Of a DNA stretch of 64,000 bases, positions 42,090 through 54,926 are shown piece by piece; the first letter of the stretch is position 1; every line of letters starts with the position of its first letter. The DNA is taken from NCBI GenBank assembly GCA_016490725.1, contig JAEMHR010000019.1, positions 62,001 to 126,000 of the forward strand, given 5' to 3'. Under the pieces are notes generated by a model. That model ran no database searches. It was not told the origin of the DNA and saw nothing but the letters and a program-made list of their open reading frames with translations. The DNA is from Amphichorda felina. Lineage: Eukaryota; Ascomycota; Sordariomycetes; Hypocreales; Bionectriaceae. A program made the translations under genes and the position numbers.

Positions 42090-44006
42090 ATGCCTCCAAA
42101 GCGCAAACAACCTCCCACCGCCATCTCTCCCGACGCAAACCCCCCAGCAACGCGTCCCGCGACGCGTCACACGCCCGTATACCCGCCGGTGCCACCAATT
42201 GCCGTCCCTCGTCCGCAGTCGCACGTCCCAGTCCCGCAATACTACCCCCCAGCCCAACAGCAGCACACGAGCAAGACGACGCGCGCGCGCCCTCACCAGG
42301 CAGCGCCACCGCCCACGACGCAGCCCGCTACGCCCCAGGCGCGGACGCAGGCGCAGGCGCAGACCTCCCCGCCAGGTGGCGGTCGTGGCGGCCCCGCGCC
42401 CAGCGACAAGATGCGCACCTCAGACCTCGTCGCGCCCGAGATCACGTACCACGTCCCGCACGCCCACCAGTCGCCCGGCCACTTCTCGTCCCTCGTGCGC
42501 CCGCACGGCCCGTCCGCCCAGCCGCCGCCTGTCGGGACCAGGCTCCCCCCGCCGGTCGTGACGCCCGTGCCGCCGCCGAAACCCCCGGGGGGCCTGTCGG
42601 CGGGCGCGGCGCCGGACCGCTCGCTGCAGCCGCCGCCGCCGCGGGCAGACCGCAACATCGATAAGGTCGTGTTGGGGGACTTGTGCTTCCGGACCTGGTA
42701 CCCGAGCTACTATGGCAAAGAGCTCCTCGGGGATCTGGGGCTAGGAAGTGGCAGCAACGCCAAGGGCGGGAAGGGCGAGGATGGGGGCAAGGCGTCGTCG
42801 TCCAAGCGAGACCGCGAGCAGCACCACCAGCCGGTCCTCGAGAGGCTGTACGTGTGTCCCAGCTGCTTCAAGTACTCCAAGGAGCTGGTAGCGTGGTGGG
42901 GCCACGTGCGGGTGTGCGAGGGCAAGGGCAAGGTGCCCGGGCGCAAGGTCTACGTCCATCCCCAGGGGAGGCGCAAGGTGCTGGTGCCCCAGGGCGGTCC
43001 CAAGGGCATGGGCCCAAAGCGCAGGCGTGGGGATTCCGGTGTGCGGTACGTGGAGCAGACGATACAGGATGATGGCGAGTGGAGCATATGGGAGGTTGAC
43101 GGGGAGAATGAGCGGGTAAGTTCATCGATGGATTATGCGCGCTGACGACTACTCTCGGGTCCGCACATAGCTAACTGGGCACAGCTGTTCTGTCAGAACC
43201 TGTCATTGTTCGCCAAGCTCTTCCTCGACAACAAGTCCGTCTTCTTCGATGTGACGGGCTTCAACTACTTCCTCCTTGTCTACACACCACCACATGTGAA
43301 GCTGCCCGGTGGAGTGCGCGACCACATGGTCGATCCACCGCAGCCCCAGATTGTAGGGTTCTTCTCTAAAGAGAAGATGTCATGGGACAACAACAACCTC
43401 GCATGCATCCTCATCTTCCCCCCGTGGCAGCGCAAGGGTCTAGGTGGGCTTCTTATAGGCGCATCCTACGAGATCTCACGCCGCGAGGGCGTCCTCGGAG
43501 GTCCTGAGAAACCCATATCAGAGCTGGGAAGGAAGGGTTACAAGCGGTTCTGGGCGAGTGAGATTGCACGGTGGCTGCTGAGCCTGGACGCGGAGGCTGG
43601 GGAGGGTGGCGGTGCGGAGGGGGAGGTGATTGTGGACGTCAAGGACTGCAGCGAAGCTACGTGGATTTCACTAGAGGATTGCCTTGGCGTGCTCCGGGAG
43701 ATGGACCTTGTGGAGGATGCGGGTGTTGGACCAGGCAAGCCCGAGAAGATGGACATGGAGGGACAAGAGGAGGTGGCAGAGGCACAAGAATCCGCCGAGC
43801 CAGGGGCTCAGGGCGAAACCAAGTCGCCAGAGCCGTTGCAGGTCAGACAGGTGCCTCGGGTCAAGGTAGACAAGGAGGCAGTGCGCCGGTACGTGGCTAA
43901 CCACCGGCTCAGCCTGGAGAGGACATGCGACCCCGACGGGTTTGTGGAGGGGTACGCCATGAAGGAAGCTAAAAGCGAGAAGGGTGAGGACGAGATGGAG
44001 GAGTAA
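42090..44006 (+). CDS. SAS2: MYST-family histone acetyltransferase, Sas2-like
   Basis: Exons 42090-43115 and 43185-44006 give 615 residues. The MYST zinc finger is CPSC-x12-H-x3-C near residues 255-275. Between it and the catalytic part lies a basic insert (KGMGPKRRRG). The acetyltransferase part has EVDGENERLFCQNLSLFAKLFLD split by the intron, GFFSKEK, the catalytic cysteine in LACILIFPPWQ, the acetyl-CoA loop QRKGLGGLL, and the catalytic glutamate in GGPEKPISELG. Order and spacing match Sas2/KAT8-type enzymes, which acetylate H4K16. No chromodomain is visible, which argues against Esa1. The first 200 residues are Pro/Gln-rich and disordered. A second acceptor at 43170 is possible, but only the one at 43184 restores the conserved FCQNL sequence. 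The SAS2 name is a family inference. Confidence 0.85.
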
Positions 44007-47000
44007 CTAGTTTTTTGTTGCAGCGATATGATACCCAATTTGACGAATTATGCAACGGACAATGGGCGGATATATCCGATTTGAGGTGCTCCTGACATTC
44101 TTCTAGGTGCGGTAGTGGTTATGAGATACCCTGTGCCAGCCCATCACTATCAACATACCTAGTTATACGAGACTAGGCATGCGAGGAAAGACCCCATACA
44201 GCCGATTGCAGATAATTGGCCTACGTATTTCAACGAGCTTGCCTTGTGTGCTAATTTGATTCAACGGGTCGCTCGTCAGCGGCGGAGGTCTGGGGCCGAC
44301 GGGGATTCAACATGTGACGTATCCGGGGAATCACAACACCAAAAGTCGGGGTCGAAGAACCGGCTATGTACAAGCAACCCCGCCATGCCACAAGGCAAGA
44401 AACTCAATTTCGCAAATAACAAACAGAGTGCGTGGGCGAGACTGGCGAATGGCAGACGACCGGTGCTGTCGCCGTCCCAGATGGAGGGAGCGGGCGACGT
44501 TAAGCTCGCTGGCTAACCCCAATGCAAGAGAGAAGCTGCAGGACTACACGGAGCTTGTCTGGGCGGCCAGCCCACTGGGCGACGAAACCAGGCAGACTGC
44601 TGTAAACCCAATTCCTCTCCCTCTCGTCTGGGATCGCTCTCGATTGCGCCCCCTCAGGACGACTTTGGCCGGGTTGTCGTGGCCTTCGTGTTCGTCGTCG
44701 TCGGCATTAGCACAGTATGAGGCATGCATGACCTATGACTTCGTACATTGTACGGATACTCGTACACAATTACATGTGCGCAGCAGGCAAGCAAGTCTCC
44801 CGAGAAATTATCGGGCAAGCCACGCTCAGTTCTTTTCCTGTCCCAATCCAGTGTCTCGGCACGCCCAGGGCCCTTGTCCGCCGACGTGCTCGGGAATGCA
44901 GCCCACGGCGTGTGTGGCAGATCGGCTGCCACCCACCACCACAAGACACACACGCAGAGACACACACCCGCCGGGGCCCCCCCCTGTGCGATTTTCACCA
45001 TGTGTCATTTTGAGCCTCAGGCAGGGCATGTGCTGAATTTCAACCTCATCATCCCCTGGGATGTTGAGGCACTTGATAGCGAAAAAAAGCACAATCGCAG
45101 GTCGTCCGGCGGGTCCGCAATTTGCAGCTCGTAAGATCCTCATCATCTCTCACCGTAGCTTTTTTTTTTTTTTTTTTTTTTGGCATCAGCAGGCAAAAAG
45201 CTGTCCCTCCTAAATTTGGAAGAACAGAGTTGCCAGTAGCACAAAACCCTACCTGTTTGCCGGTTGCACTCTTCTGAATGACTCGCGTATTAACGCAGCT
45301 CTTCTCCAAACCGTGGCATCTCGTTTTCGATCCGAGCCCTTCTCTCTGCAACGTCCCGGCCGGGTGCCGATTTGCAGCTAGGCCCAGAAGCAACCTTGGG
45401 AAAAAATTTTCCTCGTCAGACGTCTGCTGCTGGTTGCGCCCCCAAGTGGGTGGTGCTCCCGGTGGCCGCTGATGCCATTTCGGAACGGCCCACCCATAGG
45501 CGAGAAACAGCAGCGCCCACGCCTCATTTCCCCCTTTGGGCCACCGCACGCCCCCCTTCTGCAGCGTCCATTGGCCAGACCGCCTGGCTGGGAAGACGTC
45601 GCCTACCGTCCCGGGGGGCGGCGCAAACGCCGGCCGCGCGCAACAGGCGAGCTGTTCTTTGTCTCGCCAGGGCGCAGGTCTGAGGCTGGGCCCAGGGGGA
45701 CGGGAGGGGGGGATTTTGCACCTGGGATCTTGTTTGGAAGCCTGGAAAGCCAGCGCAATCAACGCTCTCGCCTCCCAATTGTCGTGGTATCGTGATGCTC
45801 GTAGCTGTCCCTCGGCCTCAAAGCGAGAGAGGTCAGAACCCTGATGGTTGAGGCTCGGTTGAACCGGACTGCCCAAGGGGCCGGGTGGGCGTGACGGGAA
45901 ATATAGAGAGATTGGCGTCAGGCATGGTCAAGCCGAGTCAACTGACGTCGCACCCTCTGATCCCTCCCAGGAGCCGGCCAGCCACCGTCACCAGGGTGCA
46001 GCACCAGACAGCCGAGGAGCATCATGCAACACCTCCGAAAAAGAGGCTTGTCTCCCCTAGGGCTGGGATCGAGGAGGGCATCCGCTTCTTATAGCCGCGA
46101 GTGTGTGCGCGCGCGCGCGCGCGCGTCTTGTCTATCTGGCCCTCTGATGACTGCCCTCATTCCAACAAGCCCAGCAGAAGTCTTTGTCCGTACACAAAGT
46201 ACCGCCTGGGAGCTCTGTCTCGCCCTTATCAGCCCCGTCGCAGAGACTATTTTCACAGGCATGGGTGATCGCTTGATCCACTCACGTGCCAATTCGGCCG
46301 GTTGATTCGTTCTGCTGGGGTGTATGGAAGCCGCTAAGTGGGGGTCCGCGCCCGTGGGGGCACATGGTACGTTGTACCTCTCCTCACAGCCCTGGTGATG
46401 GGAAAGCAACAGGTGTCAATTTGACGCGAGAGTCCTCCAACTTTGTACTCGTAATATGCTTATGCTTTGATGGCTATTTGGGGGCCTTTGAATAACATGG
46501 ATAATGTTATTACGGCGCAGAGTAGGGACTGCTGCTCGAGATGATTCTCTGACTCCAAGTCGATATCCGTGCAAGGGGTAAGAAGCTGGCGGGCATACGA
46601 CATCCAACTCTTGCAGCCGCCTCCTGTGAGAATATGACGGGAACAAGAGGAAACAAGGACAATCACATTAATGGCATCATTAGATATACTCGTACGAATA
46701 CTCATATTATTGCGAGGCGATATCCATAGTTATGGCGACTACTATTCAATATGCCATAAGAGGCGTGTCTCTTGCAGTTGGCTGCGGTAATATGTGCCCC
46801 ACCCACCCTCCTACCAACGGGTAGGTGATTCACATTGTTTAATGTCTCTGCCGGGAACAGGGATCGCGCATCGGTCCCTTCAAAGCAAAAAAACTGAGCT
46901 TGAGCTATTAGAGCTTGTTGGTCGAAACCTAAGGCGATCACAATCCAGAAAAAAAAGACCTCCCAATCCAACCCCAAACTTCATGCCTCAGACGGTAAGG

Positions 47001-47800
47001 CCAAAGGAAAAAATTTTCCTCAGCTCGGACACGGGCCCCTTTCATATCCCGATGCTGGAAATGCTCAATTATGTGTTTTCGGGCATGTTCTTGTCCTGTC
47101 TCACTGTGCTGGTAGTGGGGAGTATCCAAAGCGGCTCGTGTGTCTTTGGGATCCGGATCCGTAGATATCGTCAAGGTCCTCCTCCTCCGGTGCACTCTGC
47201 TTTCTTGTGCCGGTTGAGCCAATTGAGGCTTTTCCTCACCATCTGGCAACCAAACCTTGAGGTTAGTGAACATCCGTTCGACCAGACAGAGTTGTTCCCA
47301 TGATTCATGATCCACCTGGTCAACCTGCCCAGAACAAGCCAGAGCAATCATGTCCCTGCATTCTTCCCACCGAGTCCACCCGGCTTCCCCCGACGGGCTA
47401 CGCTCCCCGTGTAAGTGCCCACTCCGGCCTCCAAATTTGCACGCCTGTATCTTCATACACGGGGTACCCATCGTCACCCGCGTTCCACCGGCCTGATCCA
47501 ATGTTTCTTTCCCTCTGACCTCAGGCATCGCACCCTCCATCGCTGCTCAAGTCGCCGTTAGTCTTTTTTGTTGCCCCGGCTCTGCTCTTTCTGCTCGTCC
47601 ACACCCCCCTGGCCTATCCCATCCAAGTGGACCCGGCTTTCTCTTCCCACCCGCTGGCCCTTTTTCCCTCTCTTCCCTTTTCCTCCTCTCCTCCTCTGTT
47701 TCTCTCCTCCGCTGAGCTCTCTCCGTCTTCTTCATCCAACCTTCATCCCAACTCTATACCAACGCCCATCACCAAACCTTCTCCCCTCACAACCATTACA
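44007..47800. other. Gene-poor spacer upstream of ATP9
   Basis: This 3.8-kb spacer has no supported gene. It holds a T tract of 22 at 45160-45181, a GT/GC alternating run at 46101-46125, TACTCGTAC at 44757-44765 and 46687-46695, and a long CT-rich tract at about 47560-47760 directly before ATP9. Open frames of up to 275 codons here have no domain; one includes a lysine run that is the translated T tract. Confidence 0.5.
46101..46125. repeat. Alternating GT/GC dinucleotide run
   Basis: GTGTGT is followed by about nine GC repeats. Alternating purine-pyrimidine runs of this kind can adopt Z-DNA and are prone to length change. Confidence 0.8.
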
Positions 47801-48418
47801 ATGGCCGCCCTCCGTGTCTCCGCTTCCCGCCTCGCTGGCCAGATGGCCACCAAGGCCGCTCGCCCTGCCATGCGTGCCCCCGTCGCCGCCTCCAAGCGCG
47901 CCCTGAGTGAGTAAAATCTTTTTCGAGCTTGCCATTGAGCTCGCCCAAGGCCTCCCAGGCCTCGTGGGCAAGGCCAATTGCAAAGAACGGGTGGCTGACA
48001 ATGCCTTCCCAACAGGCACTGCTACCCCCATGCAGACCCTGAAGCGCCAGCAGGCTTCCTCCATCCTCAAGGCCACTCAGCGCAACGCCTTCCAGGTCCA
48101 GCGCCGTGCCTACTCCTCTGAGATCGCTCAGGCCATGGTTGAGGTCTCCAAGAACCTGGGTATGGGCTCTGCTGCCATCGGTCTTACTGGTGCCGGTATC
48201 GGTATCGGTCTCGTCTTCGCCGCTCTCCTCAACGGTGTTGCCCGCAACCCTGCCCTCCGTGGCCAGCTCTTCTCCTACGCCATTCTGGGTTTCGCCTTCG
48301 TCGAGGCCATCGGTCTTTTCGATCTCATGGTTGCCCTCATGGCCAAGTTCGTAAGTCAACTCCGCAAAATCCCGCAAGCCGGGAATTCGCGGCTAACAAA
48401 TTTCCTTACTAGACCTAA
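47801..48418 (+). CDS. ATP9: Mitochondrial ATP synthase subunit c (subunit 9), nuclear-encoded
   Basis: Exons 47801-47906, 48016-48350 and 48413-48418 join to 148 residues. The last exon carries only ACC TAA, giving the C-terminal Thr and the stop. The first about 65 residues are Ala/Arg/Ser-rich with no acids, a mitochondrial presequence that ends near RRAYSSEIAQAM. The mature part has two membrane helices: AAIGLTGAGIGIGLVFAALL, then a polar loop with ARNPALRGQ, then a second helix in which FVEAIGLF holds the proton-carrying glutamate. In Neurospora and other filamentous fungi the active ATP9 copy is nuclear, and this matches. A CT-rich promoter fits strong expression. Confidence 0.95.
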
Positions 48419-51096
48419 ACGACGAATTCCCCATCACCAACTGGGACCGCTCGTACCGATCGATCGAGCTCGAGTTGAGAAGGAGCCTACTTGGCTCGAT
48501 GCATTTCGCGGAGTTTCAAGGCTTGCACACATCAATATGTGTGTACAGCCAACGTTCATGATAGAGGGGGGACCTGCATTGTAACCGACGGGATAGACTC
48601 TGGGATGGGACGCCGATAGAAGCAGTGTCGTCTTTTGTGATAGAGTTGGGAAAACCCGCCGTTTTCCCCAGGGACCACTTGCTCAGGGACCATTTGTAAA
48701 ATAAAAAGACTCATCCAACTCGATTCTTCAGAGGGAGAGTTTTCCTTTGTCAATCAATCAAAATCAAATGTAATTAACAGGTGTGCCACGTGCATATGAG
48801 CGTAATGACGTATTTGCACAGACATTCTAAATCAGACGGCCTAGCCTGGCTGATTGATAGCTTCAACTTGAGCTGTCCCTGATATGAGGCATTTGAGGAT
48901 ATGGAACGGTACACAATTTTGGCGGCGCTTGGACCTCCGTCCGATTCTCCGGGGCCAAAATAGCCCTTGGATGGCAAGCGTTAACAATCGTCCAGCCAGT
49001 CATAGCCGAGGTCAGCCGGTAACCCGCCAGCCCGCCGGTGCTTGAATCTGGTTTCCATGACTTCGTAGCGCCTAAACCACTTGAGTGCATGCCCTGGGGA
49101 CGGAGAGATGCCTGCAATCCGAGGCAAGCAGGTCGAAATGGAATTGTGGGATCCTTTGCGGCCAAGAACACACCAGACTCCACACGGTGCCAAAGTGCTC
49201 ATCCTGTGATCCTCTGCTCTTATCGCGGAGCCACTTCTGGGACCTCGATGAAGCCAATAGAACAGCGCAATGAGAAAACGAGGTGGATCAACAAAATAGA
49301 TGACCCTCTTTGACTCTTCCGTGATGGACCAGTGGCTAGGAATGAAAAGGGACTTAGGGACAGGGCAGACGTAACCGAGAGCTTACTTCTCTTGGGAATG
49401 CGATTCTGAAGATGACATCCAAGTTGAAACGAGAGCATATATGCAAGCGTTGAAAAGATCTGATGCTGCAGAGTAGCCGCCACTAGCGACCACTTGCCAA
49501 ACTGCTGACAACATTTAAGGATCGACGATGACGAGGGCTTACCGAATCCGAATGCTCCGGCCCGGGGCCACAGACGAGACAGCAGCTAGGCGCCATCCTA
49601 TCGAGACCCCGCGTCTAGGAGTCGATAACATCTCGCTTTCCATTTTGTCGAGCACAGGCAATACCACCACGCCAGGCTGGATGCCACAGAACTAGGAGCT
49701 CAATGTCTGGAGGGGAGGCTGAAAGAGGTTCATCGAGATCGTTGCCGAGAGGCTGTGAAATTTGGAGGCTTCTGTTTGAGAAGCATTGTGCCTCCGAATT
49801 CGTCCTTTAGAACCCACTGGTGTAGGGATTTCGAACAGCATTATCCGGTTCTCGAGAGATGGCGCGTTGTTGCCGATTACGTTGATTCTCCCTCTCATGC
49901 CGATGGAACTTGTCTCATGAGGGTTCACGTTGTGCTGCTGTTGGCACACCGTACGATGCCACATGGCTCCCGATGCTATCGCTCCTACCGACTTGGGGCA
50001 GTTAATTTTGAAGGAAGAACCCCAAAGGGCCGAAACTGGGAAAGCCATGGGAATTAAGTATGACCATGGGGATCGGGTGCGAAAGGTCATCGAGGTGTCC
50101 ATTGGACACGCACGACGACGGTAGCTCGGGCGCTGCTTCAAGCGAAGCGAATCTCACCAAGCTCATATCGTCAGCCATTGGAGTCAATGCCTTTGGCTTC
50201 GGTGTGAATCAGTTGACGAGTTCAACGGCTGTTCTAGTGCCATACTCACGAACTTACCATCACCGGCTCACCGGACCCCACACTTCACCGAATGGCCCAT
50301 TTCGCGCCAGGATTCGTCTCACCGAGCGCACGCAGCGCACTGACGATGGGACACGGGGTGGATGAACCGGGCGGAGACCGTGTTTTCGAGTGTGGAAGGG
50401 AGAAAATTGACGAGACATGTCGTTGTTCCCGTCCCCTCACCTTCCCCTCACGGCCGGTCACATGACCAGCCTGCGCATCCCCTAATTCCGTACTCCCAGG
50501 GAAAGCACGCGACACGGAAAGGAAGGAGCCGGGGTCAATCCCTGGAAGGGGGAGCGCGAAGAGCGTGTCAACGTCCCCAGATTTAAAAGGTCGCGTCAAG
50601 GGTGGGTGAGTAGTGAACGTGGTGATGGTGCCTGAAGCATTAAGGACGGGAGTGGCGCTGGCCATGGATGAGCTGGCCAGAGTTAGTTGCAGATGGCGCA
50701 CTCTTATGGTTCTGAATTGTGAACCTCGCCAGGAATGGTCTCAAAGCCACCTGCACTGTTTAACAGCATGCACCACGTCAGTAGGCCCCCATTCATGTTG
50801 AATCGAGAGGTCTTATCTATTAATGTGTAATGCCGCCGGAGCATGACTTGGCGACGCTGGGGTTACTGATAATCTTGATCATTGCGGCAAGTTCTATGGA
50901 TCATATTATCATAAATCGTCTATCTTGCTAGTACTGTTTGTAATATGTGAGATTACGAATGGCTAGTACTAGGTAGTTCTGATCACAGTGGGATGATAGT
51001 ATTTGATGCGTTGACAAAGTACTGCGAATAAGTGCTCCGTAGTAGCCACATAACCATGCTATTCAAAGACCAGTTCTAACATGCTATCCGTGCGCC
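48419..51096. other. Gene-poor spacer between ATP9 and RRP6
   Basis: The sequence is 2.7 kb. Some open frames of 100 to 150 codons exist (for example 49692-50141, minus), but I see no recognised domain or consistent splicing. No RNA gene was noticed. Confidence 0.45.
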
Positions 51097-53713
51097 TCAC
51101 CTTTTGAACGTTGCGCTCTTCTCACCACGTATAGGCGGCGCCTTTCTCGCCCCCTTGACGCCCTCCTCCGCCGACTTGGCGTAAGGGTTGAACGCCTTCT
51201 CCTTCTTCTTCTTCTGCTCCTCCCCTCCACCACGACCGGCGTTCATCACAGACGCCGCTGTGCTGTAGTCGAATGGCACCGCCGCAAACTTCTTCTGATC
51301 CTTGTCCTTCTTCTCGCTCTTTTCCTTCCTCTCCTGCTCCTTCTTCTGGGCCTTTAGAGCCTTCCTCTCAGCCTTTTTCTGTGCCCGCTCATTTTCTATC
51401 TGTTTTTCGCGGGCACGTCTCTCTGCCTTTCGCGCTTTCTTGTTCTTGGACTTCTTCGGTTGATTTGTCTCGATGCTGAGCATTCCGTTGTCTGCATCTT
51501 GCATCGGCTCGTCGTCATTGTCCTCGTCAGATTCTGACTCTTCACTAGAAGTAGAATCTTCCTCGACGGGAGCGGCCTTCCGTTTCTTCCCTCGCTTCAG
51601 TGTGAACTCCTGGTCGGCCTCTTCCATAGCCTCGGCATTCGGAGCTGTTGTTTCGGCGGCTGCAGTTACCTCAGTCTCCACTGTGTCGCTTTCAGGCTTA
51701 GTATCACCGACTGCATTCGCATCAGATGATTCCTGAACAAATCGCTGCCAAGGGAAGGGGACGCGATCGTCTTTTGTGTCAGGGATTTTCTTTGACTCCT
51801 CCCAACGGGAGCTGATAGCCATGTCCCCAAAAAGTTGCGAGCGGACAAGTCTCTCGGCACCAGTCTCATCATCAACCTCGGGCAGCATAGTTGTTGGAGG
51901 TTTGACCCCTTTTGGCACGCCATTCTTCTTCAGCAACTCCGGTGTTTGTGACGTGAGGAAGTGTAACAGGCTTGGCCCGCCCTCGGACTTCGCTGCTTGG
52001 ATCTGGGCCCAGATCTCATTCAGGCATGACCTCGCTATCGGAGGGCTGAGTGGTAGGAGGCTGTGCAGTGCCTTCATATCCGGCGGGTTTACTCGGGCAA
52101 TTTGTACCACGTTATGGGAGCCCAAGATGAAATTCGGATTCTCATCTTCTCTCCGTCCTGCGGTGTCTCTCCACTTCCATATGGCGCGAAAGACGGCAAA
52201 TTGCTCGGCATCGAGAGAGAGGTGTCCATGCTTGAGAATGTAGCCGTACCAGCCCCTAGAACCTTCCCCTGTCTTGTCGTTGAACTCTGGGTGCTCGTGG
52301 CGGTACAACGATACGTCCTTAGATTTTTCCAAGGCTCGTCGTATGAGGTCTGTTTCAGGGTTACTCCTATCCGAGGCGGCAATCAAGTCGTTGCGAACGC
52401 GATCGTAAATATACAGCAGGTAGTGAGTGTCGGACCGGGCGTAGAACATCATCTCTTTAGGAAGAGGACTGAAAGAATTAGTTACATGTAGCTGCCGTCG
52501 TGTGGGGAAAGACTTACCGCATCCTCCAGTCTGCTAGCTGATACTGTTTGTCGGCTGTGAATCCGGCAAAGGTAGACAGAAGATAGGCAAGACTTCGGCC
52601 GGGATAAGCCAGCAGTTCACATGCAAAGTATGTATCGAAAAGGCTGTTGACGTAGAGGCCCAGATCTCGTTGAAGCCATATCATGTCCATGTAGGCGCCG
52701 TGGAAAACCTTGACAATGTTGGGGTCGGTGAAGACCTCGTTCAGAATCTCGAGCTTGTGACGCCATGGCTTCAGCGTGTCGACGATCCAGTCCTTCTCGC
52801 GCGTGCTGATCTGCATCAAACAAACAAGCCCGGTGTAAGTGCGGAAGTCGTGATGCTCCAAGTCGACGGCGATCTCCTTGGCCTTCTTTAGGTGCTCGAG
52901 CATCTCGAGCACAGCCTCGTAAGTGTCTACCCACGTCGGTTTCGACTTTTCCACTGGCTGGTAGGGAATCGGCTCAGACTTCTCGAACACGCGCTTGGGG
53001 TAGCCCATTTTGGAGATTTCAGTTTCGTAAGGATGCTTGTACCTGTTGAATCATGCAAAGCTTAGTTGGGGGGCCCTGGTGATATCAAAGGGATTTGCTT
53101 ACTGTTTAGATCCGTTCCCGTTGGAAAAGGTGACGAGGCTCTTCTCCAGGGGGACCGTAGAATGAGGCTTGCGGGTGAGGATGGGCTTCCAGGGCTCGGT
53201 TGGGAAGTTATCAGGTTTGACATCGAATTGGACCTGAGGCTTGGTGATGTTCGCATTACGAACCACCTTGGCGGCCGGCTTGGGCTTCTTTGCGTCGGGC
53301 GCCTGTAAATGGTCAGTGTTGTCTCTCAGTACAGAGGCGATGGGACTCACAGAGTCTCCGGTCGGGGGTTCTTTGCGCTTGATCAAGCCGGTGTATTCGT
53401 CAAGGGCGGTGTCGGCCTTCTCGAGCAGCGTGTCCACCACATCGACAACACCGCGCCAATTCATGTCGATATCGTCGGCATCCTCAAGAGTCGGGGCCTC
53501 GAGGCCACAAGCAGTAGCGGCAGACTTGAGAAGGCGCGAGGAAAAATCGAGGAAGCGGGAGGAGGTATCGTCGAGTTGCTCGGCGACGTCCGGGTTGACG
53601 GTGCGCTGGAAGTCCAGGTCCTCAGCCGCGACGCGGTTGACGGCCTTGACAGTAGACACAAGGGACTTCTGGAGACCCTCCTGCAAGGACTTGAAGTCCT
53701 GGGGTGGCTCCAT
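51097..53713 (-). CDS. RRP6: Exosome 3'-5' exoribonuclease RRP6
   Basis: Exons are 53713..53351, 53302..53103, 53042..52518 and 52468..51097, giving 819 residues; the first intron (48 nt) is optional by sequence because it is in frame and stop-free, and retention would give 835. The N-terminus is PMC2NT-like. The DEDD-Y nuclease domain shows AVDLEHHDFRTYTG (first D and E), HGAYMDMIWLQRDLGLY (second D) and YARSDTHYLLYIYD (Y and last D). An HRDC region follows around residue 440, then a basic, low-complexity tail with KKARKAERRAREK. Rrp6 trims nuclear RNAs with the exosome core and Rrp47. The start at MEPPQDFK fits the family better than upstream in-frame codons. Confidence 0.92.
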
Positions 53714-54926
53714 GGTGCTAGGCAGGATGCGCGATGGGATGCGCGGCGATGCTGGAGCGTTTGGCTCTTTGCGAAGGGGCGCCGTCAAAAAAAAGCCCAA
53801 GAAGGCCTTCATTGTTTGGGCTTATCGATAGTGGTGGCACTACGAAGATTGTGGTGCCAAGTAGTGGGGCCTTGAAGTGGTGGCTACTGGCAACGCCAAC
53901 AACCTGATCCTCTCCAACTGCAGCAAGCCACCAACAACTCACTCTACGTCTATTCCTGTAGACTCCCAGTCTGGGCGAGTGGAACGGGACTCGAGAGACC
54001 TGCATATGGATGAGGCTACTATTCGGGATGTAAAAAATCTCCATTCGGGTCGTGCGTCATAATACATCAGTATATGCGCGTAGCCATATTTGTATCGTCA
54101 CTAGCAATAGGTATCGTCACTAAGCAGAGCAATACCGTTACAGTACTGGGTCCATAGGTAAGTACCTGAAGCAATACTATCGCAATAAGCACGAAATTTT
54201 ACAGACTTTTAACTAGGGTACATGTAGAACCCACGTAGGATTTGCTACAGCCCGAGTAGCTTTGGTCATTTGAGTGTTGTTGGCCAGGTCAGACCGACTG
54301 TCTGGGCCCTGGACGGACCTTCACTCCGGGAAAACTGGAGACATCCGGTGCATTTGGACCGGCTATTTGTGGCTTCTGCGTCCCCAGACCGGTTTTGCAT
54401 TGCACCGATAATACGGCCCTTGAATCTTAGGAGTCGGCGTACGTAAAGTATAAATGGCTCTGACGCCATGGACTTTCGTCACACCGAGCGCCCACGGGTG
54501 GAAAAGTATAACTCTGGTAGTGCCTCTCACCCCTGCTGCAGCGCCTGACGTCGACTTGCCCCTCCTCCGATCACTAGGTAACTACGCGCCTGCCCCTCCT
54601 CCACGTTAGCTCCAGCATCGCCTGCAGCTGCAAGCACAGCTCCGTTCCAGTGCAAGCTGCATTTCTTCCCTTGCGTCCCCATCCCGCCTTGCCCATCCTC
54701 TCTCTCCTGACCTCCCCCTTCACCTCAAGTGTTGGCGGTCAGTGGCTCTCTGTATGCCTGTGTTACGAGGGCAACCGTGATTTTACCCTGCAAAAGGGCT
54801 TTTCAGCTCAATTCCCGTCGCTCCGCGAACACCTCGATCCGTCGTCTCCGAGTCGTCATTGTATGCGATTCAAATCAACTCTCCGCCCTTGCAATCTGTC
54901 CTGATTGAGCCCATCGACTTTACAAA
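53714..54926. other. Divergent promoter of RRP6 and TPS1
   Basis: This 1.2-kb spacer separates the RRP6 start (minus) from the TPS1 start (plus). It contains CCCCT at 54559, 54593 and 54715, and a TATAAA at about 54449. CCCCT is the stress-response element core that controls TPS1 in yeast. No gene is visible. Confidence 0.45.
54559..54719. promoter_or_regulatory. CCCCT (STRE-like) sites before TPS1
   Basis: Three CCCCT sites lie 210 to 370 bp upstream of the TPS1 start at 54559-54563, 54593-54597 and 54715-54719. CT-rich leaders make chance matches likely, so this is weak support for stress control. Confidence 0.3.

Noticed and set aside
45049..45876. Minus-strand open frame of 275 codons in the ATP9 upstream spacer
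   Set aside because: It reads through the T22 tract as poly-lysine, has no domain, and its composition matches spacer sequence.
49692..50187. Minus-strand open frames that looked protein-like
   Set aside because: No recognised motif and no splice sites joining the two frames. Kept only as part of the spacer entry.
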